From an uncultured Eubacteriales bacterium (lineage in GTDB: Bacteria; Bacillota; Clostridia; Christensenellales; Aristaeellaceae), in assembly GCA_900318145.1 (NCBI GenBank), contig ONJM01000007.1, positions 36,786-100,785 of the forward strand: a stretch of DNA of 64,000 bases, read 5' to 3'. The translations under genes and the position numbers were made by a program. Below the pieces are notes generated by a model. The model worked only from the letters and a program-made list of their open reading frames with translations, made no database searches and was not told the origin of the DNA. Every line of letters begins with the position of its first letter. Positions within the stretch are counted from its first letter, which is position 1. Shown here in pieces: positions 44,362 through 53,822 of this stretch.

Positions 44362-45854
44362 AAACGCGGAACATTCTGCCGCTGTTCCTGGCGGCCTGTC
44401 TGCTGCTTTCGGTTTTTGCTCCGGCCTTTGGATCGGCTGAGGAGGAAACGGTGACGCTGCGTGTCTGCAACTGGGAGGAATATATCGATCTGGGAGACTG
44501 GGATCCGGAGGAGGAAACCATCGACCTGGAAAGCGGGGATATTCTCGGCGAGAATTCCCTGGTGCAGGACTTTGAGGAATGGTACCATGAGACCTTCGGC
44601 GTGCGGGTCAAAGTGGAATATTCCACTTTCGGAACAAACGAGGATCTGTACAATATGCTGACGATCGGCGATGTGTACGATCTGGTCTGCCCTTCGGAGT
44701 ACATGATCATGAAGCTCATGTCGGAGGACAAGGTGCAGCCCCTGTCGGAAGATTTTTTCGATCCGGAAAAGGAAACCAACTATTACATCAAAGGCGTTTC
44801 CCCTTATATCCGGAATATCTTCGAGACCCACGAAATCAACGGTGTGACCTGGGACCGCTGCGCGGCGGGATACATGTGGGGAATCACCGGTTTTGTCTAC
44901 AATCCGGAAAAAGTGTCCGAGGAGGACGCGTCCACCTGGAAACTGCTGGAAAACCGCGACTATAACCGCCAGATCACCATGAAAGACAATGTGCGCGACG
45001 CTTACTTCGCGGCGGTCGGCGCCCTGAAAGGCGAAAAGCTGATCTCGGAGGAATTCCGGGACGGTGAAAACTACACGGCTGAACTGCAGGATGAAATGAA
45101 CGATGTCAGTCCGGAAACGGTGAACCGTGTGCAGGATTACCTGCAGGGGATCAAGGATAACCTGTATTCCTTTGAGACGGATTCCGGCAAGGCAGACATG
45201 ATCACCGGCAAGGTGGTGGCCAACTACCAGTGGTCCGGCGACGCGGTGTACGCGATGGACCAGGCGGAGGAAGACGAGTATTATCTGAATTTTGCCGTAC
45301 CGCAGGAATCCACCAATATTTACTTTGACGGCTGGATTATGCTGAAAAGCGGTATCGGGGAGGACCAGGCCAAACAGCAGGCGGCGGAAGCTTTCATCAA
45401 CTTCCTTTCCCGGCCGGACAGCGTGATCCGCAATATGTACTACATCGGCTACACTTCAGCGATTTCCGGTGGGGAAGACGGGCGGATCTATGAATACCTG
45501 GAGTGGAACTACAGCGCGGAGGACGATGAGGAGGAAGTCGTGGAGTATCCGGTGGGATACTTTTTCACAGGCGACCCTGAGGATGAGGACTATGTGCTGA
45601 CGGTGCCGGAAGAACAGATCGGGCGCCAGCTTTCCGCCCAGTATCCATCGCAGAACGTCATTCAACGCGCTTCTATCATGGTGTATTTCAACGAAGCCCA
45701 GAGCGAGCTGATCAACCGGATGTGGGTCCGGGTCCGCTGCTTCAATATCCTGTCGGTGCCCGTGGTGGTATGGATCGTTCTGGCGGTGCTGATCGCCGCG
45801 GCGGTGATGGTTTACTTCTGGCAGAAGCGCGAGAAGGAAAAAATGTACCGCTGA
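44358..45854 (+). CDS. potD: Spermidine/putrescine-binding protein PotD, C-terminally anchored
   Basis: A 498-residue substrate-binding protein with an N-terminal signal peptide (MKTRNILPLFLAACLLLSVFAPAFGSAEE). The mature start is VTLRVCNWEEYIDLGDW, the PotD motif NWxxYI. It has a polar binding domain and, unusually, a C-terminal helix (LSVPVVVWIVLAVLIAAAVMVYF) with a basic tail, so it is anchored by its C-terminus rather than by a lipid. A standard PotD is about 350 residues; the extra length includes acidic inserts. The ATG at 44358 overlaps the potC stop; GGAGGAACGG precedes it. Confidence 0.93.
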   Translation: MKTRNILPLFLAACLLLSVFAPAFGSAEEETVTLRVCNWEEYIDLGDWDPEEETIDLESGDILGENSLVQDFEEWYHETFGVRVKVEYSTFGTNEDLYNMLTIGDVYDLVCPSEYMIMKLMSEDKVQPLSEDFFDPEKETNYYIKGVSPYIRNIFETHEINGVTWDRCAAGYMWGITGFVYNPEKVSEEDASTWKLLENRDYNRQITMKDNVRDAYFAAVGALKGEKLISEEFRDGENYTAELQDEMNDVSPETVNRVQDYLQGIKDNLYSFETDSGKADMITGKVVANYQWSGDAVYAMDQAEEDEYYLNFAVPQESTNIYFDGWIMLKSGIGEDQAKQQAAEAFINFLSRPDSVIRNMYYIGYTSAISGGEDGRIYEYLEWNYSAEDDEEEVVEYPVGYFFTGDPEDEDYVLTVPEEQIGRQLSAQYPSQNVIQRASIMVYFNEAQSELINRMWVRVRCFNILSVPVVVWIVLAVLIAAAVMVYFWQKREKEKMYR

Positions 45855-45911
45855 AAAAACGGACAGAACAGTAAACCAGAGAACAGGACAGATAAAACGG
45901 CACATAAAAGC

Positions 45912-45939
45912 ATCCGCCCCCGGCCGGGGGCGGATCTTT
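45912..45939. terminator. Intrinsic terminator between potD and the esterase
   Basis: Stem ATCCGCCCCC/GGGGGCGGAT (45912-45921 with 45926-45935), loop GGCC, short T run on the right. CTTTTAT follows on the minus strand as well, so it probably serves both convergent genes. Confidence 0.82.
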
Positions 45940-45953
45940 GCTGTCAGGGGGGA

Positions 45954-47549
45954 TTATTCCTGCCTGGTGAACTGGCTGATGAAGCGCCAGGCCTGTTCGC
46001 AGGTATGCTCCCGGCATTCGTGTCCCTGGTTGTCCACGCCGCCGAAAACGGTGCGGCAGACGCCGTCGGTGCTGTCATAGTAATGCAGCGTCAATACCGC
46101 GCTCCGGGAGGGATCTTCAACCTTTTCAATCCGGTCCCCGGGAATACCCCAGAATTTATCCGGCCAGTTTTCCCGATCCTCAAAGGAAAGGTTCCAGGGC
46201 TTGCGGAGCCTGTTCACCTCAAACACATACCGCGCGCGGTCGAAGCATTTCTGTGCCTGGAAGGGCAGCTCGGGCAGGGGCGTCTGCTCTCCGGCAGCGT
46301 AGAACAGGGGAACCGGAACCGTCCGGTTCACTGCGGGCGCCGGCTCACCGTACTGGTTCAGACCCACGTCGAAGGTGGCGTCCATGGGGGCGAGGGCCGC
46401 AAAGGCTTCCGGATACTCCTGGAACAGGTCCCAGCTCTTGCAGCCGCCCATGGAGAAACCGGACGCGTAGATCCGGCGGCTGTCGACCGGATATTTTTTC
46501 TGCAGCTGGGCGATCAGTTCCTGAATTTCCGCAGCGGTGGTGTTCAGGTGGTTTTCCACGCATACCAGCAGGAACCGGTTCCGCATGGCGATCCGCCACC
46601 ATCCGGAGACCCAGGCGATATGGAAGGCAGAGTCCCCGCCGCCGTGGAAGGCAAGCAGCAGGGGCAGCGGTTCCGAGGTGCCGGAAGGATAGTACGCCAG
46701 ATAACCGACAGGATGGCGGCTGCTTCCGGCGTAATCCCCGCGGTTGTCCGGGGAGGTGGTTACCTCGGCAATACAGGCTTCCTCAGTCATGCCCAGCTCC
46801 GCGGGATCCTCTTCACGGCTCAGCACACCGCACCAGCGCTTGTACCGGCCCCAGAATTCCGCGTAATCGGCCCGGAAGTCCGGGACGTCCCGGATCATCA
46901 GATGATCGCAGGATGCCAGGAGGGCTTCGTTGACTTCCCGGCTGTTCCCGACGGAAACGATCGGGATATCCCGGCGTTCCGGCCTGGGAATGACGGACAG
47001 ACGCTCCAGTGTGACCGCCACGGGAGTAATTTCCCCGGGCCCCCACAGGTATTCGCCCTGCAGGGTTTTCAGGCAGTTGCGGGCAATATAGTCCGCGGCG
47101 TCCCCGCTGCCGAACAGTATGGTACGGAAAACGGAACCGCGGATGCTGCAGCCGATATAATCCTTCGTCAGGAATTTATAGTTATTGACCACCCCGTCCT
47201 CGTAGTACTGGCCGATTTTGCTTTCCGCCACCAGTTCAGGGAAGATGGTATCCGGCGCGTTTTTCCAGCCGCCTTCACAGCGGGGAATCACAAATACAAT
47301 GGAGGAGGAATTGCTGCGGGCAATATCCGCCAGGCCGCGGCGTTCGGCAAAATCCACAGATTCCCCGATGGAACGCTCCTTTTTACCGAAAACCAGGAGA
47401 TAAGGCGCCCTGAAGCCGAAATTAATGATCTCCGCCCGGGGATCCCCGACCGGCACATAGACCATGACGCTGAAGTTTTTGAAATCACGGATCCAGTATT
47501 TACTGCCGTCCGGCAGCAGGGATACGGCGGGCTTTTCCTGCATGCTCAT
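45954..47549 (-). CDS. Two-part alpha/beta hydrolase (PHB-depolymerase/feruloyl-esterase-like)
   Basis: A 531-residue protein without a signal peptide. The C-terminal half (about residue 280 on) is a polyhydroxybutyrate-depolymerase/feruloyl-esterase-like hydrolase with LLAFHGGGDSAFH as oxyanion region and the nucleophile Ser in RIYASGFSMGGCKSW. The final His may be the one in VDNQGHECREHTCEQAW. The N-terminal 270 residues echo the same fold (VFVIPRCEGGW, and TILFGSGDAADYIA in place of the GxSxG elbow) and may be a degenerate second hydrolase. GGAGGT precedes the ATG. Substrate unknown. Confidence 0.75.
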   Translation of the reverse strand: MSMQEKPAVSLLPDGSKYWIRDFKNFSVMVYVPVGDPRAEIINFGFRAPYLLVFGKKERSIGESVDFAERRGLADIARSNSSSIVFVIPRCEGGWKNAPDTIFPELVAESKIGQYYEDGVVNNYKFLTKDYIGCSIRGSVFRTILFGSGDAADYIARNCLKTLQGEYLWGPGEITPVAVTLERLSVIPRPERRDIPIVSVGNSREVNEALLASCDHLMIRDVPDFRADYAEFWGRYKRWCGVLSREEDPAELGMTEEACIAEVTTSPDNRGDYAGSSRHPVGYLAYYPSGTSEPLPLLLAFHGGGDSAFHIAWVSGWWRIAMRNRFLLVCVENHLNTTAAEIQELIAQLQKKYPVDSRRIYASGFSMGGCKSWDLFQEYPEAFAALAPMDATFDVGLNQYGEPAPAVNRTVPVPLFYAAGEQTPLPELPFQAQKCFDRARYVFEVNRLRKPWNLSFEDRENWPDKFWGIPGDRIEKVEDPSRSAVLTLHYYDSTDGVCRTVFGGVDNQGHECREHTCEQAWRFISQFTRQE

Positions 47550-47621
47550 CGCGGAATGACCTCCATATTCAGATCGTTTTTCAGTCGGACGGAAACATCA
47601 TATCATCCGGAGCGCTTTTTT

Positions 47622-48728
47622 TCAATTCGCGCCGGATCCGGCGGCGGGGAAGGAAACCACGGCGCCTTCCTTCTCATCCCAGCTGCCCGGATCGCCTCCG
47701 GCGGTGGCGACCATTTTTCTGAGTACCCGTTCCGCTTCTTTGCCGGTCAGCAGACGGGGCGAATAATTGTTGTAATGGGAATCACTGGTGACCATGATCG
47801 GATAGAAATGCAGGTCAGTCCGGTCCAGCGCGCCCTCTGTAAAATGGAGAACCGCCTGGACAACAAGGGCGTCCATATCCTTCGGCCGGGTATTGCCGCC
47901 GAAAACGCAGTTCCCCAGGCTGTAAACCACGGGAACACCGCTGATCACAGTATATCCCTGTACAATATGGGGATGGTGGCCGATGATCAGATCGCTGTAC
48001 GGAACCGCCCGGGATGTAATCTGTTTCTGGTAGCTGTCGGGCGGATTCGTGTCATATTCCGTGCCGGCGTGCATGACCGTGATGACCGCGGCGCAGCCGT
48101 AGTCCCGCAGCACTTGCGCCTGTTTCCGGTACTGGCTGTTCCGGCTGCCGGAGAGATTGCCGTTGACCCCCAGGAAACCGATCCGCAGGCCTTCACTGCT
48201 TTCCCAGACGGCGGAGGCTTCCGTGCTGAACCAGCAGACACCGGCTGCTTCCAGCGCCGCTTTTGTATCTTCGTATCCCGCGTTTTTGTAATCATGGGAA
48301 TGGTTGTTGGCGAGGGTAACGCATTCCACGGAACCCAGCGTCAGAATTTCGGTATAGGCCGTCGGGCCGGAGAAATTGAATTTTTTCTTTTCCTTTTTCA
48401 GCGTGCGGTCCGTCAGCACGCCTTCCAGATTGGCCACGGTGAGGTCGTCGTTCTCCGTCAGCTTTTTCAGCTCCCGGAAGGGAAACGCCATCCCGTTGTC
48501 GGCGATCCGCTGCGCGAAGCTGATTCTCGGATACCGGGGAGGCGTCTCGTCCCCCAGGGTGCAGTCCCCCAGGAAGGTGATGCGGACCTCGCCGGTATAG
48601 GCGGAAGCCTCCGGAAGTTTATCTTCTTCAGATGGCTTTTCAGAAACGGTGCGCAGTGTTCCGCCCGCGGACGCGCAGGCGGGGAGCAGCAATGCCAGGG
48701 CAAGAAACAGGGCAACGGTTTTCTTCAT
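47622..48728 (-). CDS. CapA-family lipoprotein, metallophosphatase-like
   Basis: A 368-residue exported protein with an N-terminus MKKTVALFLALALLLPACASAGG whose LPAC fits a lipobox. The CapA/PGA-cap fold is shown by FLGDCTLGD, TVANLEGVLT, LANNHSHDYKNAGYEDT, MHAGTEYDTNPP and IGHHPHIVQGYTVISGVPVVYSLGN. These metal-binding positions belong to a calcineurin-like clan. Homologues act in poly-gamma-glutamate synthesis or in cell-envelope metabolism; no capB/capC is present, so capsule synthesis is not implied. The start at 48728 follows GGAGGTCTTG. A TATAAT on the minus strand (48818-48823) is a likely -10. Confidence 0.9.
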   Translation of the reverse strand: MKKTVALFLALALLLPACASAGGTLRTVSEKPSEEDKLPEASAYTGEVRITFLGDCTLGDETPPRYPRISFAQRIADNGMAFPFRELKKLTENDDLTVANLEGVLTDRTLKKEKKKFNFSGPTAYTEILTLGSVECVTLANNHSHDYKNAGYEDTKAALEAAGVCWFSTEASAVWESSEGLRIGFLGVNGNLSGSRNSQYRKQAQVLRDYGCAAVITVMHAGTEYDTNPPDSYQKQITSRAVPYSDLIIGHHPHIVQGYTVISGVPVVYSLGNCVFGGNTRPKDMDALVVQAVLHFTEGALDRTDLHFYPIMVTSDSHYNNYSPRLLTGKEAERVLRKMVATAGGDPGSWDEKEGAVVSFPAAGSGAN

Positions 48729-48960
48729 TTGCGACAAGACCTCCCGCATTCCGGACGCCCGGTATTGTTTTCCGGGACGGCACGCATGGGACCAACTCCT
48801 TCATATGATCCGGAACGATTATAGCATATGAACCGCACGGCACAAAAGTATATTCTTTGTCCGTACGGAAGGCCGGTGCCGGATGAAACGGCTTATCGGT
48901 TTTTCTGAAAGGCAGGGGATGAAAACAAACGGACCGGCGGCCGGACACGGAGCATCCGCC

Positions 48961-50688
48961 TTATTTGGCCTGAATACGGTTCATGCGGGCATAACTGCCG
49001 CCCAGGGCGACCAGTTCCTCATGAGTGCCTTCCTCCGTGACCCGGCCGTCTTCGATGACCAGGATCTTGTCCGCATTCCGGATGGTGGACAGACGGTGGG
49101 CGATGGCGATGATGGTCCGGGTACCGGCGATGCCGGAAATCGCTGCCTGAATCTGCTGCTCCGTTTCCACATCCACGGAAGCGGTCGCTTCGTCCAGAAT
49201 AATGATCGGGGATTTCCGCAGGATGGCACGGGCGATGGCCACGCGCTGTTTCTGGCCGCCGGAGAGCCGCAGACCCCGTTCGCCTACCTGGGTGTCGTAA
49301 CCTTCCGGCATAGCCAGAATGTCCTCATGAATATTTGCGGCACGGGCGGCTTCCCGGATGTCCTCCGGAGAAGCGTCCGGCACGGCATAGCCGATGTTTT
49401 CCGCAATGGTGCCGTTGAACAGGAAAGTGTCCTGCAGCACCGGGGAGATATTCCGCCGCAGGCTTTCCAGGGAAACATCCGCGATATCCGTGCCATCGAT
49501 GAAAATATGGCCGGAAGACGGCTCGTAGAAGCGGGAGATCAGCTGGGTCAGGGTGGTTTTTCCCACGCCGGTGGGGCCTACCAGCGCCAGCATTTTACCG
49601 GGCGCGCAGTGGAAGGATACATCCCGCAGGACGGGAATATCATTGCTGTAGGAAAAACTTACATGGTCGAAGCGGATGTCCCCGCGGACACCTTTGAGCG
49701 ATACCGCCCGGGGTTTGTCCTGAATCTCGCAGGGCGTATCCAGGACAGCCATTACGCGTTCCGCGCCGGCCATGGACTGCTGCATGCTTTCCAGCAGGTT
49801 TGCAAGCCCCGTGACCGGACCGTAGAACAGCCCCAGATACAGCAGGAAGGCGACGATATCCTCCACCCGGAGGCCTTCCCGGTACGCGAGATATCCGCCG
49901 AAGCCCACTACCAGAATGGTTCCCAGGGAGGAAATGAACTCTACGGACGGGTGAAAGATCGCGCTGATTTTCAGCGCCTGCAGCATGGCGCGGATGTGTT
50001 CAAAGTTCCGTTCGTCCACTTTTCCGGTTTCGTATTCCTCCCGGCCGAAGGACTGGATCTCATGGATGCCGGAGAGATTGTCCTGCAGTTTGCCGTTCAG
50101 CTCGCCCATCTTTTTCTGGGAGATCCGGAAATACGGACGGACCTTTTTGGAAAAGATGATTCCGGAAACCAGAATCAGGGGAATCGGCGCGCAGGTGATC
50201 AGGGCCAGCTTCGGGTTGATGGTCAGCAGCACGATCAGCACGCCGAGAAAGGTGACCAGGTTGGTGATGCTTTCGGGAATCATATGGGCGTAAAGGAGCT
50301 CAAAATCCCGTGTATCATTGACGACGCGGCTCATGAGGTCGCCGGTCTGCTTGTCATGGAAATAACCCAGATGCATCCGTTCCAGTTTGTCATAGGTACG
50401 GGTGCGCAGATCGCCCACCAGGTACCAGGCCGCCTTATGCGCCAGGTAATTGCTCAGGAAGCGGAACAGGATCCGCAGCAGATACAGCCCCACCAGAAGC
50501 GCCGTCAGCATTCCGATCTGCCGCAGGCCTGCATCGTCCACGCCGCGTTCCACAACGCCGGTCATGGCGGAAAGCGCCTTCGGCGCGGCCAGGTTCACGG
50601 CTGTCAGCCCCAGCGTAGCCAGAATGGCGATAATATACAGCTTTTTGTAACGGATAGCTTCGCGGCTCAGCCGCCACAGCATTTTCAC
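48961..50688 (-). CDS. ABC exporter, half-transporter (multidrug/lipid type)
   Basis: A 575-residue half-transporter with six N-terminal helices and a C-terminal ATPase: Walker A GPTGVGKTT, Q-loop VLQDTFLF, signature LSGGQKQR, Walker B IIILDEATASVD, H-loop IAHRLS. MsbA-like exporters transport lipids or drugs; the substrate is unknown. GTG at 50688 is the start, with AGGAGGG eight bases before it. Probably a homodimer since no second half-transporter gene is adjacent. Confidence 0.95.
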   Translation of the reverse strand: MKMLWRLSREAIRYKKLYIIAILATLGLTAVNLAAPKALSAMTGVVERGVDDAGLRQIGMLTALLVGLYLLRILFRFLSNYLAHKAAWYLVGDLRTRTYDKLERMHLGYFHDKQTGDLMSRVVNDTRDFELLYAHMIPESITNLVTFLGVLIVLLTINPKLALITCAPIPLILVSGIIFSKKVRPYFRISQKKMGELNGKLQDNLSGIHEIQSFGREEYETGKVDERNFEHIRAMLQALKISAIFHPSVEFISSLGTILVVGFGGYLAYREGLRVEDIVAFLLYLGLFYGPVTGLANLLESMQQSMAGAERVMAVLDTPCEIQDKPRAVSLKGVRGDIRFDHVSFSYSNDIPVLRDVSFHCAPGKMLALVGPTGVGKTTLTQLISRFYEPSSGHIFIDGTDIADVSLESLRRNISPVLQDTFLFNGTIAENIGYAVPDASPEDIREAARAANIHEDILAMPEGYDTQVGERGLRLSGGQKQRVAIARAILRKSPIIILDEATASVDVETEQQIQAAISGIAGTRTIIAIAHRLSTIRNADKILVIEDGRVTEEGTHEELVALGGSYARMNRIQAK

Positions 50689-50789
50689 GGCAGAAACCCT
50701 CCTGTCAGTCGTTCCGTTCTCGCGTGTTTATCATAAAGCCTGAAGTTCACTTTAAGTCAAGGCTTTTTTCTGCTGCCCCAAAGGAGCTG

Positions 50790-50817
50790 AAAAAATCCCG
50801 GCCTGTACGGACCGGGA
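50790..50817 (-). terminator. Intrinsic terminator of the TIM-barrel gene
   Basis: Stem TCCCGG/CCGGGA (50796-50801 with 50812-50817), partly paired 10-base loop, and A6 upstream giving a U tract on the minus strand. Confidence 0.75.
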
Positions 50818-50861
50818 CGAAAAAACGGTTTTTACGGATGCTGAAACGGTACAGCCTGCGG

Positions 50862-51707
50862 TCAGGATTCATCCCCGGAAGGGATAAAACCGTTCTCCCG
50901 CAGCCACCGGACAGACCGGACCAGCGCCTGAACGGTTTTTGTTTCCAGTACGCACCGGGCGTTCCTGTTCCGCGCGAGCTCCAGCCTTTCTTTCAGATTG
51001 ATTTCACCGTCGCCGAGGGCAAGATGATTCGCCGGCGGCGTTTCCGATCCGTCATGAATATGAAAATGGACCAGGCGGTCTCTGTGCTCCAGCAGGAACG
51101 GAACATCCTTTTCCCCGACTGCCTTTGAATGGCCGATATCCCAGGTCAGGCCGAACTTCGGGCTTTCCAGCAGATACCGGATCGCTTTCTCTTCATAGCC
51201 GCGGAACCCGTCGGTGTTTTCCACCGCGATCATCAGGCTGCTGTCCCCGATCCATTCCTCGCACAGGGAACGGAAAACCTCGAATGATTTCATATACGTG
51301 CCGAAATCGCGGTCGTACATCTGCACCTTGCGGTCCGGCAGGGTGATGTGGATACCGTGGTGCATATGCATATTCAGGATCATGGGCTGGCTGCCGTCCC
51401 CATACCGGTTTCGCAGGCAAAGCAGCTTTTTCGCCGCCGCGACGGCACGGCGCATGGTCTCCAGGTAAGCGTCCGAAACCAGGCGGTTGAAATCCGCGAT
51501 ATTCAGGTTTTCATCCAGATGGACGGTATAATAGATGCCGGCCCGCTCCGCCGCGCGTATCAGTTCATCCGTACGCTCCAGCTGCTCCGTCTGGTATTCG
51601 GGAAAGTTCATATTCAGTTCGATAAAGCGAAGGTTCAGGCTTCGGCAGAGGGAGATATTCTCTTCCAGCGTTCTGTTTTCAATCAGGGTCGGCATTCCGA
51701 ACTGCAT
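50862..51707 (-). CDS. Sugar phosphate isomerase/epimerase (AP endonuclease 2-like TIM barrel)
   Basis: A 281-residue TIM-barrel of the xylose-isomerase-like/AP-endonuclease-2 superfamily. Visible metal-site elements are HMHHGIHITLP, AVENTDGF (Glu), TWDIGHSKAVGEKDVPF (Asp and His) and HFHIHDG, with C-terminal VLETKTV (Glu). These fit IolE/EndoIV-like isomerases acting on sugars or inositol derivatives. The start at 51707 follows GGAGGT at correct spacing; a GTG nine bases upstream overlaps that site. It sits 24 bp downstream of the SpoIIE-type gene. Confidence 0.85.
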   Translation of the reverse strand: MQFGMPTLIENRTLEENISLCRSLNLRFIELNMNFPEYQTEQLERTDELIRAAERAGIYYTVHLDENLNIADFNRLVSDAYLETMRRAVAAAKKLLCLRNRYGDGSQPMILNMHMHHGIHITLPDRKVQMYDRDFGTYMKSFEVFRSLCEEWIGDSSLMIAVENTDGFRGYEEKAIRYLLESPKFGLTWDIGHSKAVGEKDVPFLLEHRDRLVHFHIHDGSETPPANHLALGDGEINLKERLELARNRNARCVLETKTVQALVRSVRWLRENGFIPSGDES

Positions 51708-51731
51708 TGCTCCCACCTCCGGAGAATTGTA

Positions 51732-53822
51732 TTATTCAGGCCTGCGAAGATAGGTGAAACCCAGCATGGTGATATCATCAAACTGTTCCGCGGAGCCGGC
51801 GAAGTTCCGGATATCCTGCAGCACATCTTCCAGAATGTATTCCTGTGAATTGTTTTTCACACGGTTCAGCCGGTCCGTAAGCCGGCCGGTACCGTAGGCT
51901 TCGTTTTTCTCGTTGATGGCTTCCGGCACGCCGTCCGTATAGACGAAGATTCTGTCGCCCGGATTCAGCTGAATTTCATAATCCGTGAACCGGATCCCGT
52001 CCATGGCGGCCAGCACCAGCCCGTGCCTGTCCTTCATCAGTTCATACTGTCCGCCCGCCCGCATGATAACGGGATACTCGTGGCCCGCGTTGGCGCACTG
52101 CACGCATCCCGTCCGCAGGTCCAGGATTCCGAGCCATACGGTTACGAACATCTCCGCGTCGTTGCCTTCGCAAAGCGTATGGTTTACATGGGCAAGGACT
52201 TCCGCGGGGCTGATGCCGCTGCGGGCGTAATTCTTGATGGCGGTTTTGGCCCGCATCATGAACAGCGAAGCGGGAACGCCTTTTCCGCTGACGTCCGCAA
52301 TAGCCAGGCACAGCAGGTTGTGCCCGATATAGAAGATATCATAGAAATCGCCGCCGACCTGCTTTGCGGGGGTCATGAGCGCATAGATTTCGATATTATC
52401 CGCAGGCAGCCTGAAGTTCTTTGGCAGGGCGGATTCCTGGATGGCAGCGGCCAGCGTCAGCTCGTCCTTCATCTTCTGTTCCGCCGCGTTGATATATCCG
52501 CTTAGTGCTGAAACCGTCCGGTTGATATCCTCGCTCAGGGCAGTGAATTCCGCGGAGGTGTGCACCCAGACGGTTTCGTTCAGATCCCCGTCGGTAATCT
52601 TTTTCAGAGACTGATTGACCCGGTGCAGGTTCCGGACTACCAGACGGTCCACCAGCAGGGATACCAGCATATACATAACCGTGAAAAGCAGAATATCCGA
52701 CAGGGTGTTTTCATACAGATGGGCATCGCGGTCGAAGTATACGGTGATCATTTCGCGGGAGACAACCAGGTAAAGGTTCGTTTTCAGGGAAACGACCTTC
52801 ATCATGAGTTCAGCGCCGGGGAAGGTCTTCAGCTCAGCGATGAAGGTTTTATCCCCGACTTTTGTACGGATCAGCTCCAGGTCTTCCGCTTTCAGAGAGC
52901 TGGCGGAGAAGCCCGTACCATCGGGCAGGACTTCCAGGGATCCGTCGTTTCCCACCAGAAAATAGAAATATGTCATATCGGTCTGACCTGCAAGATCTTC
53001 CTTCAGCTCTTCAAGGCTTCCGTGTTCCTTGTAGATTTCAAACTTTTCATAGGACATATAATTCAGGTTGTTGGAAATATCGTCCGACACCAGGCGGGTC
53101 TGAAGATTGTAGGATACGATGAAATTGAACAGGAAAAGGCCTACCGTGACGACCAGCAGGGAGCGCTGGAAGAGTATGGTAACGGGTGTTTCCTCCTGCT
53201 GCATCCGGATTCCCAGGTCGGAGGGCTCTTTGGAAATACGCGTTACAGCCATGGAGCAGAGCGCTATACCGACGGCGGTAAACAGAATCATCGGGGCCGA
53301 GATTTCCTTGACGATGTAATAGGCCATGTTCATGGAATCCCGGTTGGTGAACAGGATCGCGTACATATGGAAGACTTCTGTTACGGCGCCGAGAAAGAAA
53401 GCCTGGGTTACGGGCGGCCGCCTGGTTTCGTATACCGCACGGTTCATGATGGCAGCAAGGACACCGGCAAGGAAGGTGCTCAGTCCGCAGGCAAAACGCG
53501 TGAACGACCCGATTCCCCAGAACTGGCCGGCAATAATCCGTTCCACGCCGCCGATGGTGCCGGCAATCAGTCCGCTGGCAGGGCTGAAGAACAATCCCGC
53601 GGCCAGCGGACCCATATCGCGTACGTTCAGAACCAGCATGTCTCCCTCGATGATCCCGAAATGGGTCGCAAGCACGGAACATATGCCGTAAATCAGGCCG
53701 ATCAGCCTTTTTTCCTTTTTTCCGTGTTCTTCTTTTTTGCTGTAGAAATACCAGAGCGCGGCAGTAATCAGCACATAGACCGCTGTTGCCCCGGTCATCT
53801 TCAGGAAGGCACCTAACGTCAT
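51732..53822 (-). CDS. Membrane-bound PP2C/SpoIIE-type serine phosphatase
   Basis: A 696-residue signalling protein. The N-terminal 5TMR-LYT-like membrane sensor (about residues 5-195) contains GIIEGDMLVLNVRDMGPLAAGLFFSPASGLIAGTIGGVERI. An extracytoplasmic loop and helix follow to about residue 395, then HAMP-like text (LVVRNLHRVNQSLKKITDGDLNE) and a C-terminal PP2C domain (about 455-690). The PP2C motifs are GGDFYDIF, ADVSGKGVPASLFM, VYTDGVPEA and DDITML. It probably dephosphorylates an anti-sigma antagonist. The ATG at 53822 follows GGGAGTTG. No partner anti-sigma gene is adjacent. Confidence 0.92.
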   Translation of the reverse strand: MTLGAFLKMTGATAVYVLITAALWYFYSKKEEHGKKEKRLIGLIYGICSVLATHFGIIEGDMLVLNVRDMGPLAAGLFFSPASGLIAGTIGGVERIIAGQFWGIGSFTRFACGLSTFLAGVLAAIMNRAVYETRRPPVTQAFFLGAVTEVFHMYAILFTNRDSMNMAYYIVKEISAPMILFTAVGIALCSMAVTRISKEPSDLGIRMQQEETPVTILFQRSLLVVTVGLFLFNFIVSYNLQTRLVSDDISNNLNYMSYEKFEIYKEHGSLEELKEDLAGQTDMTYFYFLVGNDGSLEVLPDGTGFSASSLKAEDLELIRTKVGDKTFIAELKTFPGAELMMKVVSLKTNLYLVVSREMITVYFDRDAHLYENTLSDILLFTVMYMLVSLLVDRLVVRNLHRVNQSLKKITDGDLNETVWVHTSAEFTALSEDINRTVSALSGYINAAEQKMKDELTLAAAIQESALPKNFRLPADNIEIYALMTPAKQVGGDFYDIFYIGHNLLCLAIADVSGKGVPASLFMMRAKTAIKNYARSGISPAEVLAHVNHTLCEGNDAEMFVTVWLGILDLRTGCVQCANAGHEYPVIMRAGGQYELMKDRHGLVLAAMDGIRFTDYEIQLNPGDRIFVYTDGVPEAINEKNEAYGTGRLTDRLNRVKNNSQEYILEDVLQDIRNFAGSAEQFDDITMLGFTYLRRPE

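Noticed and set aside
46005-48824. 939-codon open frame opposite the esterase and CapA genes
   Set aside because: Crosses two minus-strand genes with clear catalytic motifs and ribosome-binding sites; no domain recognisable in the frame itself.
48883-50736. 617-codon open frame opposite the ABC exporter
   Set aside because: The minus strand shows all ABC motifs; the opposite frame has none.
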